This document shows, in pieces, positions 1-9,410 of a DNA stretch of 64,000 nucleotides. The stretch is from positions 1,550,001-1,614,000 of the forward strand of contig NZ_JABAIA010000001.1 in NCBI RefSeq assembly GCF_012641275.1, in the 5' to 3' direction. Below the pieces are notes generated by a model. It was not told where the DNA came from. It searched no databases and saw only the letters and a program-made list of their open reading frames with translations. Numbering within the stretch: the first letter of the stretch is position 1; each line of letters begins with the position of its first letter. This stretch comes from Chitinophaga varians. Its GTDB lineage: Bacteria > Bacteroidota > Bacteroidia > Chitinophagales > Chitinophagaceae. The translations under genes were made by a program, and so were the position numbers.

Positions 1-108
1 AAGGCTCCTGCCGGTCAATTGCGTCAGATCGGTACAGGACAACTCCTTGTTGAAGTAAAGGTGTTTCAGTATTGTCTTCTTGAATAATTCCTGGCGGTCA
101 GACACCAT
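1..108 (-). CDS. ROK-family-like transcriptional regulator, N-terminal fragment
   Basis: Thirty-six codons are visible from an ATG at 108 running off the left edge. The peptide begins MVSDRQELFKK and contains HLYFNKELSCTDL, which resembles the N-terminal winged-helix segment of Bacteroidota ROK-family repressors. In that family a sugar-kinase-like domain would follow outside the window. Only the DNA-binding start can be seen, so ligand and targets are unknown. It is transcribed away from the rest of the window. Confidence 0.5.
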   Translation of the reverse strand, partial: MVSDRQELFKKTILKHLYFNKELSCTDLTQLTGRSL

Positions 109-415
109 TTTGATTGATAATATTTGGTCTGGTCACAATTTATAACAAGTAAATCAGCAAATCTCTTAATTCCGGTTCAAGATAGCCAAACTTTCTAAAA
201 TCAACCAAGAACTTTCATGAAAATTTTAATTAGTTCGATATAATTATCAAAAAAATGCGTAAAGTTATTATGAAAATGTTAATTCTGTATCAGAAAAAAG
301 CAAAAATCAGTGCTTAAAAATCAGCTAAAACGTAAAAGCAGGTAAAACGTTTAAGTTCACGTAAGGAAACAAAGGCCCGCCATATGGCAGGCCTCTGTTT
401 CTTTACGCTTACAAA
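109..415. other. AT-rich intergenic region
   Basis: This stretch holds no convincing gene. It contains the upstream region of the ROK-like gene and, at its right end, the terminator of the sensor-regulator gene. A palindromic AAACGTTT core lies near 354-361; no function can be assigned. Confidence 0.5.
366..401 (-). terminator. Intrinsic terminator of the sensor-regulator gene
   Basis: A 15-base hairpin (367-381 with 386-400, loop ATAT) lies just beyond the stop codon at 416. Its two imperfect positions are mismatches on the plus strand but G-U pairs in minus-strand RNA, which fixes the orientation. A short U-rich run follows. Confidence 0.75.
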
Positions 416-3307
416 TTAAATAGTGTGGAAAAAATCAGTCATCTGCTGCTCTGTAGGCAGGTTCAGCTTCTTACGCAACCGGTACCGCTTGATCTCCACG
501 CCACGCACAGAAATCGCCATCAGCTGCGCAATCTCCTTGCTGGACAGCTTCAGCTGTAAATAAGCACATAACTTCAGGTCAGTATTCGTCAGCACCGGAT
601 AACGGTCCTTCAGCTTCTTCAGGAAATTATTGTTGATCTCATCAAAATGAGAAGCAAACTGCTCCCAGTTGGCATTGTTCTTCTCTACATCGTTCAACAA
701 CAACAAGGCATTACGTATCTCAGGGTTATTATCATTCTTCTTATACACACTCGCCAGAATATCCTTTACCTTCACCAGTGCATCCCCCTTCTCCACCAAA
801 TGCAACGAAGCATCAGCCAACGCATTGTTCTTAAACCGGATCTCATTGGCCAGCTTCTCATTCTGTAATTCTATGATCTCCTTTTCATTCTTCTCCAACT
901 CCAGCTGATGAATGTATTTCAACCGCGCCTGCTCTTCGTCAAACTTACGCTGCTGCACCGCCAGGTTCCGCTCCTGCAAACGGTACAACAGATACAACAC
1001 CCCCGCCAGCAACAGGCTGTATAACAGGTACGCCCACACGGTTTTATACCACGCCGGCTTCACGCTGAACTGATAACGCAACTCCGCCGACTCATGCCCA
1101 AGGTTATCCCGGGCCTTGACTTTAAACACATACTTTCCGTCAGGCAAATTAGTATAGTCCTTCTCCGGCCGCGATGACCAGGCAGACCAGCGCCCGTCGT
1201 ATCCTTCCAGCTGATAGCTGTACTCTATATTGTTCTGCAACCCATAGGCGGGAGAACTATACTCAAAATGAAAAGAATTGTAACTCTTAGGCAACGCCGG
1301 CACCTCCTGTTCTTCCTGCACATAACCCGTTGCGGTACGGTTAAAATAACCCCCGAAAATCAAACTGTCCGATTTGCCCAACGCCCTCACCTGCCCCATC
1401 ATAATACGCACCTGCTGCTGGTTTCCCGTATACTTTTCATAATTCAGATGGATCATGCCTTTCTCTGACCCTATGAAAATATTCTCTTTATTATAAGGAT
1501 AGATGTTTTCAAAACCCAACAATATCTTCCCGTCCAGCTCCGGAATATAGGTAATGGTAAAAGGTTTCCCGCCGGATGACCGGTGAAAATCCACCACCCC
1601 GATCTTTTTACCGCTGCAAAACCAAAGGTTGCCCGCAGCATCCTCATTCAGATAACGAATATCCATTGTGCCGAAAACAGGCTGCAGGAAAGCAGAAGGG
1701 ACAAACCGCCCCATAGCTGCATCAAATTCGTATACCCCCTTCGCGGTACCAAACACCACCCGGTTCTTCACTTTAAACACAAAATTATTCAAGGCGGACG
1801 GCAGGCCTGCACTGTCGGTAAACAGATGCGCAGTCAGTGTTTTACGGTCGGCCGACAACTGCAGTTGATATACGCCCCTGTATGGATGCGACGCCCATAT
1901 CACATTATTGTTGTCAATCTCCAGAAACCGGACAGACTCCTGCAATCCCTGTACCATGCCCCTGTCTGTAAAACGGCCATGCTCATACCCCAGCATCCGC
2001 ACGCCGGCGTAAGTGCCGGCCAAAACTTCTGCCGCAGGGTATACCGCCGTCATCGGTTTAAACAGCCAGGTACCCGGACCATAGGCCAGCGGCCGGCTCA
2101 CATGATCAGCTACTTCAAAACATCCGATATGCTGCCCCATCAGCAGATGGCCATTCACTTCATCGAACCGCCACACTTCATGCTGGCTGCCGGGCATCCG
2201 CACAAAATCACCTTTGGAAAAACTCAGGTCGCCACTGCCCGACAACGGCACATAATACGCCCCGTCAGAAGTGGCGAGGTACAACTGCCCTTTATAAATC
2301 CTCGCAGAATAACCGGATACTTCGTTGGTCTTACTGGGATTGATATATTTAATGGCCGCATTGTATGCAATAAAGCCAATCCCGTTATTTAATCCGGCCC
2401 ACAGGTTGTTGTCCCTGTCCAGGAAAACACTGAGCACATTATTGTTTTGCAGCCCTTCCGTCCGGGAGATTTTCTGCACAATACGCCCGGCGAAATCCAT
2501 CACCAAACAACCCTCCGCCGTGGTGGCGGCTACCAGCTCATTGGCATTGATACGGGTGCATACGGAGAGATTGACGCCTGCCGGCAAACGGCTGTCCTGC
2601 TTTTGCAGATGACCGTCCGGCCCAACGAGAAACAGCCCGTCTGTTTGCGTGGCGATCAACAGGCTGTCCTGCCCCATCTCCATGATACCGGATATCAGCA
2701 CGTTGTTCAGCGGTTGTTTGATATTCAGCGGCAACCACTCATGACGCTCCAGTTGCAGCAGGCCGTTAGCCTTGTCCTGTGCATATAATTTATTGCCTGC
2801 CTTCCGGAGGTACATCCATTCGCTGGTAGTAGGATATACTTTAATACTGTTGTTGCGATACTCCATCAGCCTGTCCGATGCCTGGAAAAAAACGGATTCT
2901 CCATAGAGCTCTATCCGCCAGATGTCCGCGAACCTGTTCTGCGATTTTGGCAGCAATTTTTTCAGAGAGGTATAGGTCAGCACACCATTGGCCGCCCTTT
3001 CAAAATAGCCTATTTCATCCTGGCCGCCAGCATAAACCCGGTCATTACTGTCCATGGCCAATGCCCGCACAATCGTCTTGTTCGGTAACGGATATACGTT
3101 CCAGTGACTGCCGTCATAGGTCAGCATGCCTTCATTATTGGCGAAATACATCATGCCTCTGCTGTCTTGCCGGATGTCCCAGGTTTGTGTCCCTGCTTTG
3201 AAATCACTTTTGCTGTAATTGATGATCTGTGGCAGCCCTATAGTGTTTTGTCCGGCACAGGTCAGCGAGTATAGGTATATCAAGATAAGCAAACACCATC
3301 TTCTCAT
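416..3307 (-). CDS. Membrane-spanning beta-propeller sensor with Y_Y_Y domain and LuxR-type HTH
   Basis: A 963-residue hybrid regulator. The start at MRRWCLLILIYLYSL (ATG at 3307) is preferred because it gives a clean signal sequence; the frame stays open upstream. After the signal come repeated two-component-regulator propeller units, a Y_Y_Y (triple tyrosine) domain near residues 690-755 containing YSYQLEGYDGRW, one membrane helix (AYLLYSLLLAGVLYLLYRL), a long coiled coil, and a C-terminal LuxR-like HTH containing SSKEIAQLMAISVRGVEIKR. No histidine kinase or receiver domain is present, so a periplasmic glycan signal would be passed directly to a membrane-tethered DNA-binding domain. It is divergent from susC, which implies that it controls the beta-glucan locus. 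Confidence 0.85.
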   Translation of the reverse strand: MRRWCLLILIYLYSLTCAGQNTIGLPQIINYSKSDFKAGTQTWDIRQDSRGMMYFANNEGMLTYDGSHWNVYPLPNKTIVRALAMDSNDRVYAGGQDEIGYFERAANGVLTYTSLKKLLPKSQNRFADIWRIELYGESVFFQASDRLMEYRNNSIKVYPTTSEWMYLRKAGNKLYAQDKANGLLQLERHEWLPLNIKQPLNNVLISGIMEMGQDSLLIATQTDGLFLVGPDGHLQKQDSRLPAGVNLSVCTRINANELVAATTAEGCLVMDFAGRIVQKISRTEGLQNNNVLSVFLDRDNNLWAGLNNGIGFIAYNAAIKYINPSKTNEVSGYSARIYKGQLYLATSDGAYYVPLSGSGDLSFSKGDFVRMPGSQHEVWRFDEVNGHLLMGQHIGCFEVADHVSRPLAYGPGTWLFKPMTAVYPAAEVLAGTYAGVRMLGYEHGRFTDRGMVQGLQESVRFLEIDNNNVIWASHPYRGVYQLQLSADRKTLTAHLFTDSAGLPSALNNFVFKVKNRVVFGTAKGVYEFDAAMGRFVPSAFLQPVFGTMDIRYLNEDAAGNLWFCSGKKIGVVDFHRSSGGKPFTITYIPELDGKILLGFENIYPYNKENIFIGSEKGMIHLNYEKYTGNQQQVRIMMGQVRALGKSDSLIFGGYFNRTATGYVQEEQEVPALPKSYNSFHFEYSSPAYGLQNNIEYSYQLEGYDGRWSAWSSRPEKDYTNLPDGKYVFKVKARDNLGHESAELRYQFSVKPAWYKTVWAYLLYSLLLAGVLYLLYRLQERNLAVQQRKFDEEQARLKYIHQLELEKNEKEIIELQNEKLANEIRFKNNALADASLHLVEKGDALVKVKDILASVYKKNDNNPEIRNALLLLNDVEKNNANWEQFASHFDEINNNFLKKLKDRYPVLTNTDLKLCAYLQLKLSSKEIAQLMAISVRGVEIKRYRLRKKLNLPTEQQMTDFFHTI

Positions 3308-3331
3308 AAAATGAAGATATAAAATTAGGAT

Positions 3332-3404
3332 GATGTAGTAATGATGTAGTCGATATTTATTGATAATCAATTTCTTGCTGATTTGTGATGTAGTAGAGAT
3401 GTAG
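3332..3404. promoter_or_regulatory. Four phased GATGTAG repeats, candidate operator
   Basis: GATGTAG occurs at 3332, 3343, 3387 and 3398. Members of each pair start 11 bases apart and the pairs start 55 bases apart, so all four lie on one face of the helix. The second pair ends 8 bases before the -33 element of the susC promoter, a position typical of an activator site. The divergent LuxR-type regulator is the obvious candidate protein; this is inferred. Confidence 0.6.
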
Positions 3405-3412
3405 CGGTTTTG

Positions 3413-3443
3413 TTTGGGTAGAAGAGGGCATCCTATAATTTTA
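3413..3443 (+). promoter_or_regulatory. Bacteroidota-type promoter of the beta-glucan locus
   Basis: TTTG at 3413-3416 and TAATTTTA at 3436-3443, separated by 19 bases, match the -33 TTTG and -7 TAnnTTTG pattern of Bacteroidota sigma factor promoters except for the last base. Transcription would start near 3450, leaving a leader of roughly 115 bases before susC. Confidence 0.55.
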
Positions 3444-3566
3444 CTGCATCCAAACAACATCCCTGTCAACTAAAATCCAAAACGGAATCTTCAAAAAAAC
3501 TGAAACGAAAGATCAGCATCATCACCGGACATCCTCCCGTATGAAACTGTAAAAACTGACTCACGT

Positions 3567-6500
3567 ATGAAAAAATTTCTTCCATGCATGCTCATGCCTG
3601 TACTGTTGTTTTTTGCCAATATGTCATGGGCACAAAACATTCCCGTTACCGGTAAAGTAACAGACGAAAAAGGGGAAGCTATCCCCGGGGCATCAGTGGT
3701 GTCCCGCAACAGCAAGACGGCCGTAGCCGCCAATGCCGATGGCACATTCCGCATCAATGTGCTCGCCGGCGAAAAAATCCTGCACGTATCCGCCGTAGGG
3801 TTCATTCAACAGGAAGTCACCATCACTGCGGCACCGTTGCACATCAGGTTACAGACATCTCCCGGTGACCTTAACGAGGTACTGGTAGTAGGTTATGGTA
3901 CCCAGAAAGTGACGAAAGTATCAGGCGCGGTGTCTACTGTAAAAGGCAACGATATTGTGTCCCTTCGCCCGGTAAGACCGGAAGAAGCCCTGCAAGGCCG
4001 CGCTTCCGGTGTGAACGTTATCCAGAGCGGCTCCCCCGGCTCCAAACCTACCGTGCTGATAAGAGGCATCCCCTCCTACACCGGCACCGATCCTCTCGTG
4101 ATCATCGATGGGGCCATGCAGTCGCTCGATGACCTCAACGCACTCAATGCCGCAGACATCGAATCCATCAACGTACTGAAAGACGCGGCCACCACCGCTA
4201 TCTACGGCGTGAAAGGCGGCAACGGCGTTATTGTGGTCACCACCCGCGGCGGTAAAAAGAACCAGAAGCCCGATCTGACCATCAATGCCAATTACGGCGT
4301 ACAAGAAGTGCTGAAAACCATCCCGGTATTGAACGCAGCCGAATATGGCGCCATTATCAATGAAGGCAGCGTGGCCTCCGGCGGTAATATCATCTTCCCC
4401 GATCTTACCAAATTAGGCGCAGGCACCAACTGGCAGAAAGAAATCTTCCACTCCGCCCCCATCATGAGCTACAATGCCAGTTCCCGCGGCGGCAGTGATA
4501 AGATGACCTACTTCCTGTCTGCCGGCTACCTCGCACAGGACGGCATCACCGGCGGCGGCAGCAAATCCAACTTCAAAAGGATCAATGTTACGGCCAACGT
4601 TTCAGTAGATATCACCCGCAAGCTGAAATTCATCCTGAATACCAGTTTCGTGAACATCAAAAGCAAAGGGATACAGGAAAACTCTTTCAACTCCATTATC
4701 GGCAGCGCGCTCAACTTCGACCCCACTGTGCCTGTATATAATGATGTGCCCAATACCTATGGCAAATACAGCTTCAGCAACCTGCTGCTTTCTGAAATAT
4801 TCAACCCGCTCACCAAACTGGAGAACACCTTCAACCAAAACAACGGCAACAAGCTGTATGGTAAAGCGGAACTGCAATATGAAGTGATCAAAGACCTGAA
4901 ACTGACCGGCCGTTTCGGGTACACCAACTGGGACAATACCGGCAAAACCTTCACGCCGCTGGCTTTCTACGGCCCACTCAATGTGGAAAACACCATGATG
5001 GCCGATGGTACGCCCGTGATTATCAAAAATGGCCTCGGTGGTATCTCCTCCAGTTCACATAACAATGTTTCGCAGACCAAAGAAGGCAATTTCAGTTTCA
5101 CCGCTGAAGCATTCGCCAACTATACCTTTAATGTGAAACAATATCACCACTTCGATGTGGTTGCCGGAGGCGCTATGTATAAAACAACGGCCAACGGAAT
5201 CACAGCCACCGCTCAGGACGTGCCTTTCAACTCCTGGGCCTTTGCCGACCTCAGTGCCGCCACCGGTAACAATACCGCCGGCGTGATCTATTTCCGCGAT
5301 ACCGTGATCAACGGCGTAGCCACACAGGTACGCGACCCGCGCGGCGACGTGGCGCCTAACCTCAACGCACGCACGAACAGCAACTATTACTCTTTCCGTC
5401 GTAACCTGTCTTACTTCGGCAGGATCAACTACGATTATAAAGACAAGTACCTGGCCTCCTTTACCGCCAGAAGGGACGGCTCCTATGCGTTCGGCTTAAA
5501 TAACCCGTATGCTAACTTTTTCTCCGGCTCCGCCGGATGGGTGGCCTCCCAGGAAGACTTCTTCCGGTCAGACCTGATCAGCTTCCTGAAAATCAGGGGC
5601 AGCTATGGCACTGTCGGCAACGAGAACGTGAAGCCCTCTCCCGTTAAAATAGTCACCGGTGGGCCCAACTATGCCGATGGTAACAACAACGGCTACACGT
5701 TTGGCAACACCTTCCTCCCCGGTTCTACGGTCGCCTCCTATGCCAACCCCAGCATGTCATGGGAAAAACAGACACAGTTCAACGCCGGCTTCGACGTTAC
5801 CTTCTATAAAAACAAATTCTCTGTGTCAGCAGATTATTTCAGGAAAGAAGTAAAAGGACTGTTGTTCGTATCCGAACCGTCGCTGTACCTGGGCACCGCG
5901 CAGGTACCGGAATCCAATATCGGTTCTACCCGCAGCAGCGGCGTGGAACTGTCGGTGGGCTACAATGAAAACATCACCCGTGACCTGAAACTCAGCACCA
6001 ACATCAACTTCACCACTGCCCGTAATATCGTGACCGCCACCAACGAAGACGGCACCGCCTTCATTCAGGGTGGCAACTACTTCAACGGCGTGTCCCAGAA
6101 TGTGACCCGTTTTGAAAAAGGTAAAGCGCCCGGCTACTTTTATGGCTACAAAACCGCCGGCCTGTTCCAGACCACCGACGAAATCGCCAAAGCTCCCAGA
6201 CAGGACGGCGCCCAGCCCGGCGATATCCGCTTCGTGGACGTAAATGGTGACGGCGTTATCAACGACAAAGACAAAACCGAGATAGGCAACCCCTTCCCGA
6301 AATTCACCCTCGGATGGAACCTGTCGCTCTCCTATAAAAAGTTTGACCTTAACGTGTTCACCTATGCTTCTGTGGGCAACGACGTATATCGTGCCTATGA
6401 AAGGAACGCCAATTACACCAACAAATTCCGCGATGTGCTGGACAGATGGACCGGCCCCGGCAGCACCAACGACGCCCGCCACCCCCGTTACTCCTTCACC

Positions 6501-6782
6501 GATGCCAACAGTAATATCCGCGCTTCCGACCGCTATGTGGAAGACGGCTCTTTTGTGAAAATTAAAAATATCGTGCTAGGCTACACCCTGCCAACCAGCT
6601 TCTTCCAAAGAGCAGGCTTCTCACAGGTACGCCTCTACGCTCAGGTGAAAAACGCCTTCACTTTCACGAAATATTCCGGCTACGATCCTGAAATATCCGG
6701 TTTCATCATGAACACCGGTGTAGACCGCGGCGCCTACCCACAAGCCAGGACATGGTCTGTAGGCGTTGATTTCAAACTGTAA
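3567..6782 (+). CDS. SusC/RagA-family TonB-dependent outer-membrane transporter
   Basis: A 1071-residue protein. It has a signal peptide (MKKFLPCMLMPVLLFFANMSWAQ), a carboxypeptidase-like regulatory domain (about residues 28-95), the SusC signature EVLVVGYGTQKVTKVSGAVS, a TonB plug domain to about residue 225, and a beta-barrel ending in the aromatic-terminated strand WSVGVDFKL. Such proteins import oligosaccharides across the outer membrane using TonB energy, with the SusD partner acting as a lid. It opens the operon susC-susD-lipoprotein-lipoprotein-GH16. The GH16 partner suggests beta-1,3-glucan oligosaccharides as cargo. Its expression probably depends on the divergent sensor-regulator. 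Confidence 0.95.
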   Translation: MKKFLPCMLMPVLLFFANMSWAQNIPVTGKVTDEKGEAIPGASVVSRNSKTAVAANADGTFRINVLAGEKILHVSAVGFIQQEVTITAAPLHIRLQTSPGDLNEVLVVGYGTQKVTKVSGAVSTVKGNDIVSLRPVRPEEALQGRASGVNVIQSGSPGSKPTVLIRGIPSYTGTDPLVIIDGAMQSLDDLNALNAADIESINVLKDAATTAIYGVKGGNGVIVVTTRGGKKNQKPDLTINANYGVQEVLKTIPVLNAAEYGAIINEGSVASGGNIIFPDLTKLGAGTNWQKEIFHSAPIMSYNASSRGGSDKMTYFLSAGYLAQDGITGGGSKSNFKRINVTANVSVDITRKLKFILNTSFVNIKSKGIQENSFNSIIGSALNFDPTVPVYNDVPNTYGKYSFSNLLLSEIFNPLTKLENTFNQNNGNKLYGKAELQYEVIKDLKLTGRFGYTNWDNTGKTFTPLAFYGPLNVENTMMADGTPVIIKNGLGGISSSSHNNVSQTKEGNFSFTAEAFANYTFNVKQYHHFDVVAGGAMYKTTANGITATAQDVPFNSWAFADLSAATGNNTAGVIYFRDTVINGVATQVRDPRGDVAPNLNARTNSNYYSFRRNLSYFGRINYDYKDKYLASFTARRDGSYAFGLNNPYANFFSGSAGWVASQEDFFRSDLISFLKIRGSYGTVGNENVKPSPVKIVTGGPNYADGNNNGYTFGNTFLPGSTVASYANPSMSWEKQTQFNAGFDVTFYKNKFSVSADYFRKEVKGLLFVSEPSLYLGTAQVPESNIGSTRSSGVELSVGYNENITRDLKLSTNINFTTARNIVTATNEDGTAFIQGGNYFNGVSQNVTRFEKGKAPGYFYGYKTAGLFQTTDEIAKAPRQDGAQPGDIRFVDVNGDGVINDKDKTEIGNPFPKFTLGWNLSLSYKKFDLNVFTYASVGNDVYRAYERNANYTNKFRDVLDRWTGPGSTNDARHPRYSFTDANSNIRASDRYVEDGSFVKIKNIVLGYTLPTSFFQRAGFSQVRLYAQVKNAFTFTKYSGYDPEISGFIMNTGVDRGAYPQARTWSVGVDFKL

Positions 6783-6793
6783 AAACTAACAAC

Positions 6794-8293
6794 ATGAAGA
6801 ACTTACTGCATATAACCGGACTGCTCGTTACCCTGGTGTTGCTCCCTTCCTGCAAGAAGTGGGTGGACTATGACGCGCATGAAGATTTCCTCGTTACAGA
6901 AAAAGACTACCTCCAGTCAGCCAATGATTACAACACGATGGTGATAAGCGTATACTCGCCGTTGCAATGGCTCAACCAAACCGTTCCCATTGGCGATATC
7001 GCCTCCGACAACGCCGTTACCGGCGGAGAAAACGCCTCCGACGTGCTGGGCCTGCAACAGATCGATGACTATACCTATACGCCGGCCAACGACTATCTCA
7101 CCGAGATCTGGAAGTCGGCCTATGAAGGTATCAACCGCGCTAATTATCTCACCCAGTACAAAGACAAAAACATCTCCGGCAACAGCATCAATTTCGCTGG
7201 TAAAGACGCGCTCTACGGAGAAATATATTTTCTTCGCGCATATTACTATTTCACGCTCGTGAAATTTTTTGGAGATGTGCCCCTGTTTTTTGAAAGACGG
7301 TTAAACCTGTCCGATTCCAGGAAGCTGCAAAGAGCGCCTAAAGCCGATGTGTACGCGCAAATAGAAAAAGACCTCAACGCTGCCATTGCGGTGCTGCCGA
7401 ACACCAACCCGCAGGCAGGACGCGTCACCAAATACGCCGCACAGGCATTGCTGGGCAAAGTGCTGGTTTACGAAAACAAGTTCGACGCCGCAGCTGCCAT
7501 ACTGGAAAACGTGGCCAACGGTCCCTTTACACTGGTGCCCAATTTCGCCGACATCTTCGTACAATCCGGCGAAAACGGCGCTGAGTCAATATTTGAAATC
7601 CAGTACTCCAACCTGTTCCCTTACTGGAACTGGGGTGCCGCCACCCGCGGCCAGGGCAACTATGCTGTGCAGCAATGCGGTATCCGCGGTCTTACAGGTT
7701 CCAGTCCATATGCGCCGGGATGGAGCACCAACCTGCCTACACAGGAACTGGCCAAAGCCTATGCTGCCGGCGATCAGCGGAAAGAGGTGACCGTGCTGGA
7801 CATAGAAGCCTACAAAACAGCGCACCCGGAATTTACGATCACTTACCAGACAGCACCCTACAAAAACACCGGTCTGTATAACCAGAAATACCTGCCGCGT
7901 AAAGGAGAAACTTCCGGTCAGACAGAACTCAACTACCTGAACAACTATCGCACCATCCGTTATGCAGAAGTGCTGCTGCTGGCCGCAGAGGCCAACAACC
8001 GTGCTGCTACGCCCAACGATGCCAAAGCCCGCGATTATCTCAACAAGGTACGCCGCCGCGCTTTCCGCGATAACCTGCATGACGTTACCGCTTCCGGAAC
8101 AGCGCTCAGACAGGCGATATGGGATGAACGCCGGCTGGAACTGGCCATGGAAGGCGACCGTTTCTTTGACCTGGTCCGCACCGGCCGCGCAGCTACTGTC
8201 ATTACCGGTTTCAAAGCAGGTAAAAATGAGTTGTTCCCTATTCCCCAACGGGAAATAGAGATATCCCAACTGCAACAGAATCCGGGTTATTAA
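6794..8293 (+). CDS. SusD/RagB-family glycan-binding lipoprotein
   Basis: A 499-residue lipoprotein with lipobox LLPSC near residue 20. It has the SusD TPR-rich N-terminal half (for example GEIYFLRAYYYFTLVKFFGD) and a C-terminal RagB/SusD segment (IWDERRLELAMEGDRFFDLVRTG) ending FPIPQREIEISQLQQNPGY, the usual family terminus. It starts 11 bases after susC and would form the surface lid of the SusC transporter. Aspartates after the lipidated cysteine are in keeping with surface export. Confidence 0.95.
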   Translation: MKNLLHITGLLVTLVLLPSCKKWVDYDAHEDFLVTEKDYLQSANDYNTMVISVYSPLQWLNQTVPIGDIASDNAVTGGENASDVLGLQQIDDYTYTPANDYLTEIWKSAYEGINRANYLTQYKDKNISGNSINFAGKDALYGEIYFLRAYYYFTLVKFFGDVPLFFERRLNLSDSRKLQRAPKADVYAQIEKDLNAAIAVLPNTNPQAGRVTKYAAQALLGKVLVYENKFDAAAAILENVANGPFTLVPNFADIFVQSGENGAESIFEIQYSNLFPYWNWGAATRGQGNYAVQQCGIRGLTGSSPYAPGWSTNLPTQELAKAYAAGDQRKEVTVLDIEAYKTAHPEFTITYQTAPYKNTGLYNQKYLPRKGETSGQTELNYLNNYRTIRYAEVLLLAAEANNRAATPNDAKARDYLNKVRRRAFRDNLHDVTASGTALRQAIWDERRLELAMEGDRFFDLVRTGRAATVITGFKAGKNELFPIPQREIEISQLQQNPGY

Positions 8294-8311
8294 CCATCAA
8301 CATCCAACAGC

Positions 8312-9400
8312 ATGAACAAACTTTCGTATATACCGCTCCTGCTGCTCATTGCCCTGGGCAGCAGCTGCAACAAAGACACCTTCGACAATACGGACTTCCT
8401 GAAAACAGGTACCGCCCCTTCCGACGAAGCCATCAACTTTAAAATCACCAACGATAACTCCGGCCTTGTCACCATTACGCCCAACAGCGCCGGCGCTACC
8501 GCCTACGATATTTATTTTGGAGACGCCACCACCGACCCGGCACGCGTACTTCCCGGACAAAATACCACCCACATTTATAAAGAAGGCACCTATCCGGTGA
8601 AAGTAGTCGCCAGCGGCATTACCGGCCAGAAAACAGAGGTCACCAAACAACTTGTTGTAACATTCCGGGCACCTGAAAGCCTGACCATCACGGCCAACGC
8701 CAGCCTGCATGATCTTACAGTGTCGGCCAAAGCGTTGTACGCGACCGGAGGATACAAAGTGTACTTCGGCGATGCGGCCAATGAAGTACCAGTATTGATC
8801 GCTGAAGGTGCCAGTGTTACACATACCTACGCCCAGGCCGGCAAATACCAGGTGAAGGTGGAAGCCCTCAGCGGAGGCGCCGCCAGCACCGCGGCCACCA
8901 AAGAAGTGACGATCTACAACGCGCTCACCCTGCCCATGACATTTGAACAACCAGATATCAATTACGCATGGGGCGATTTCGGCGGCAGCGTTACCTCCGT
9001 TATTCCCAATCCATACCCTGGCGGCATTAATACCAGCGCCACCGTTGGCAAAATCATCAAAACAAAAGACCAGACCTGGGCCGGCAATTATATCGTCATG
9101 AGCAGCCCTATGGATTTCACCACTACCAAAAAGTTCAAAGTAAAAGTATATTCCTGGCGGCCCGGCCTGCGCGTCCTGTTGCAACTGGAAAGAAACGGCG
9201 ACAACTCCTTCATGGAAAATACGGAAGCCGTTACCACGCAAGCCAATACCTGGGAAGAGCTGACCTTCGACTTCAGCAGTAAAATTACAGACAACAGCAA
9301 AAAACTACAGAACATCCTGTTCTTCCTGGACAATGGTACTCAGGGGGATGGCAGCCAGAACTACACCATCCTGTTTGACGACATCGTATTAACCAACTAA
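8312..9400 (+). CDS. PKD-domain surface lipoprotein with C-terminal carbohydrate-binding-like domain
   Basis: A 362-residue lipoprotein (lipobox LGSSC, then NKDTFD). Two PKD-like Ig-fold repeats follow, recognisable by AYDIYFGD/YPVKVVASG and YKVYFGD/YQVKVEALSGG. The C-terminal 160 residues (from ALTLPMTFEQPD) look like a beta-sandwich of the kind seen in carbohydrate-binding modules, with several exposed-looking Trp residues (YAWGDFGG, TWAGNY, SWRPGL). Located between susD and the enzyme, it occupies the SusE/F-like position and probably captures beta-glucan at the cell surface. The binding role is inferred from context. Confidence 0.8.
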   Translation: MNKLSYIPLLLLIALGSSCNKDTFDNTDFLKTGTAPSDEAINFKITNDNSGLVTITPNSAGATAYDIYFGDATTDPARVLPGQNTTHIYKEGTYPVKVVASGITGQKTEVTKQLVVTFRAPESLTITANASLHDLTVSAKALYATGGYKVYFGDAANEVPVLIAEGASVTHTYAQAGKYQVKVEALSGGAASTAATKEVTIYNALTLPMTFEQPDINYAWGDFGGSVTSVIPNPYPGGINTSATVGKIIKTKDQTWAGNYIVMSSPMDFTTTKKFKVKVYSWRPGLRVLLQLERNGDNSFMENTEAVTTQANTWEELTFDFSSKITDNSKKLQNILFFLDNGTQGDGSQNYTILFDDIVLTN

Positions 9401-9410
9401 TTGCACACGT

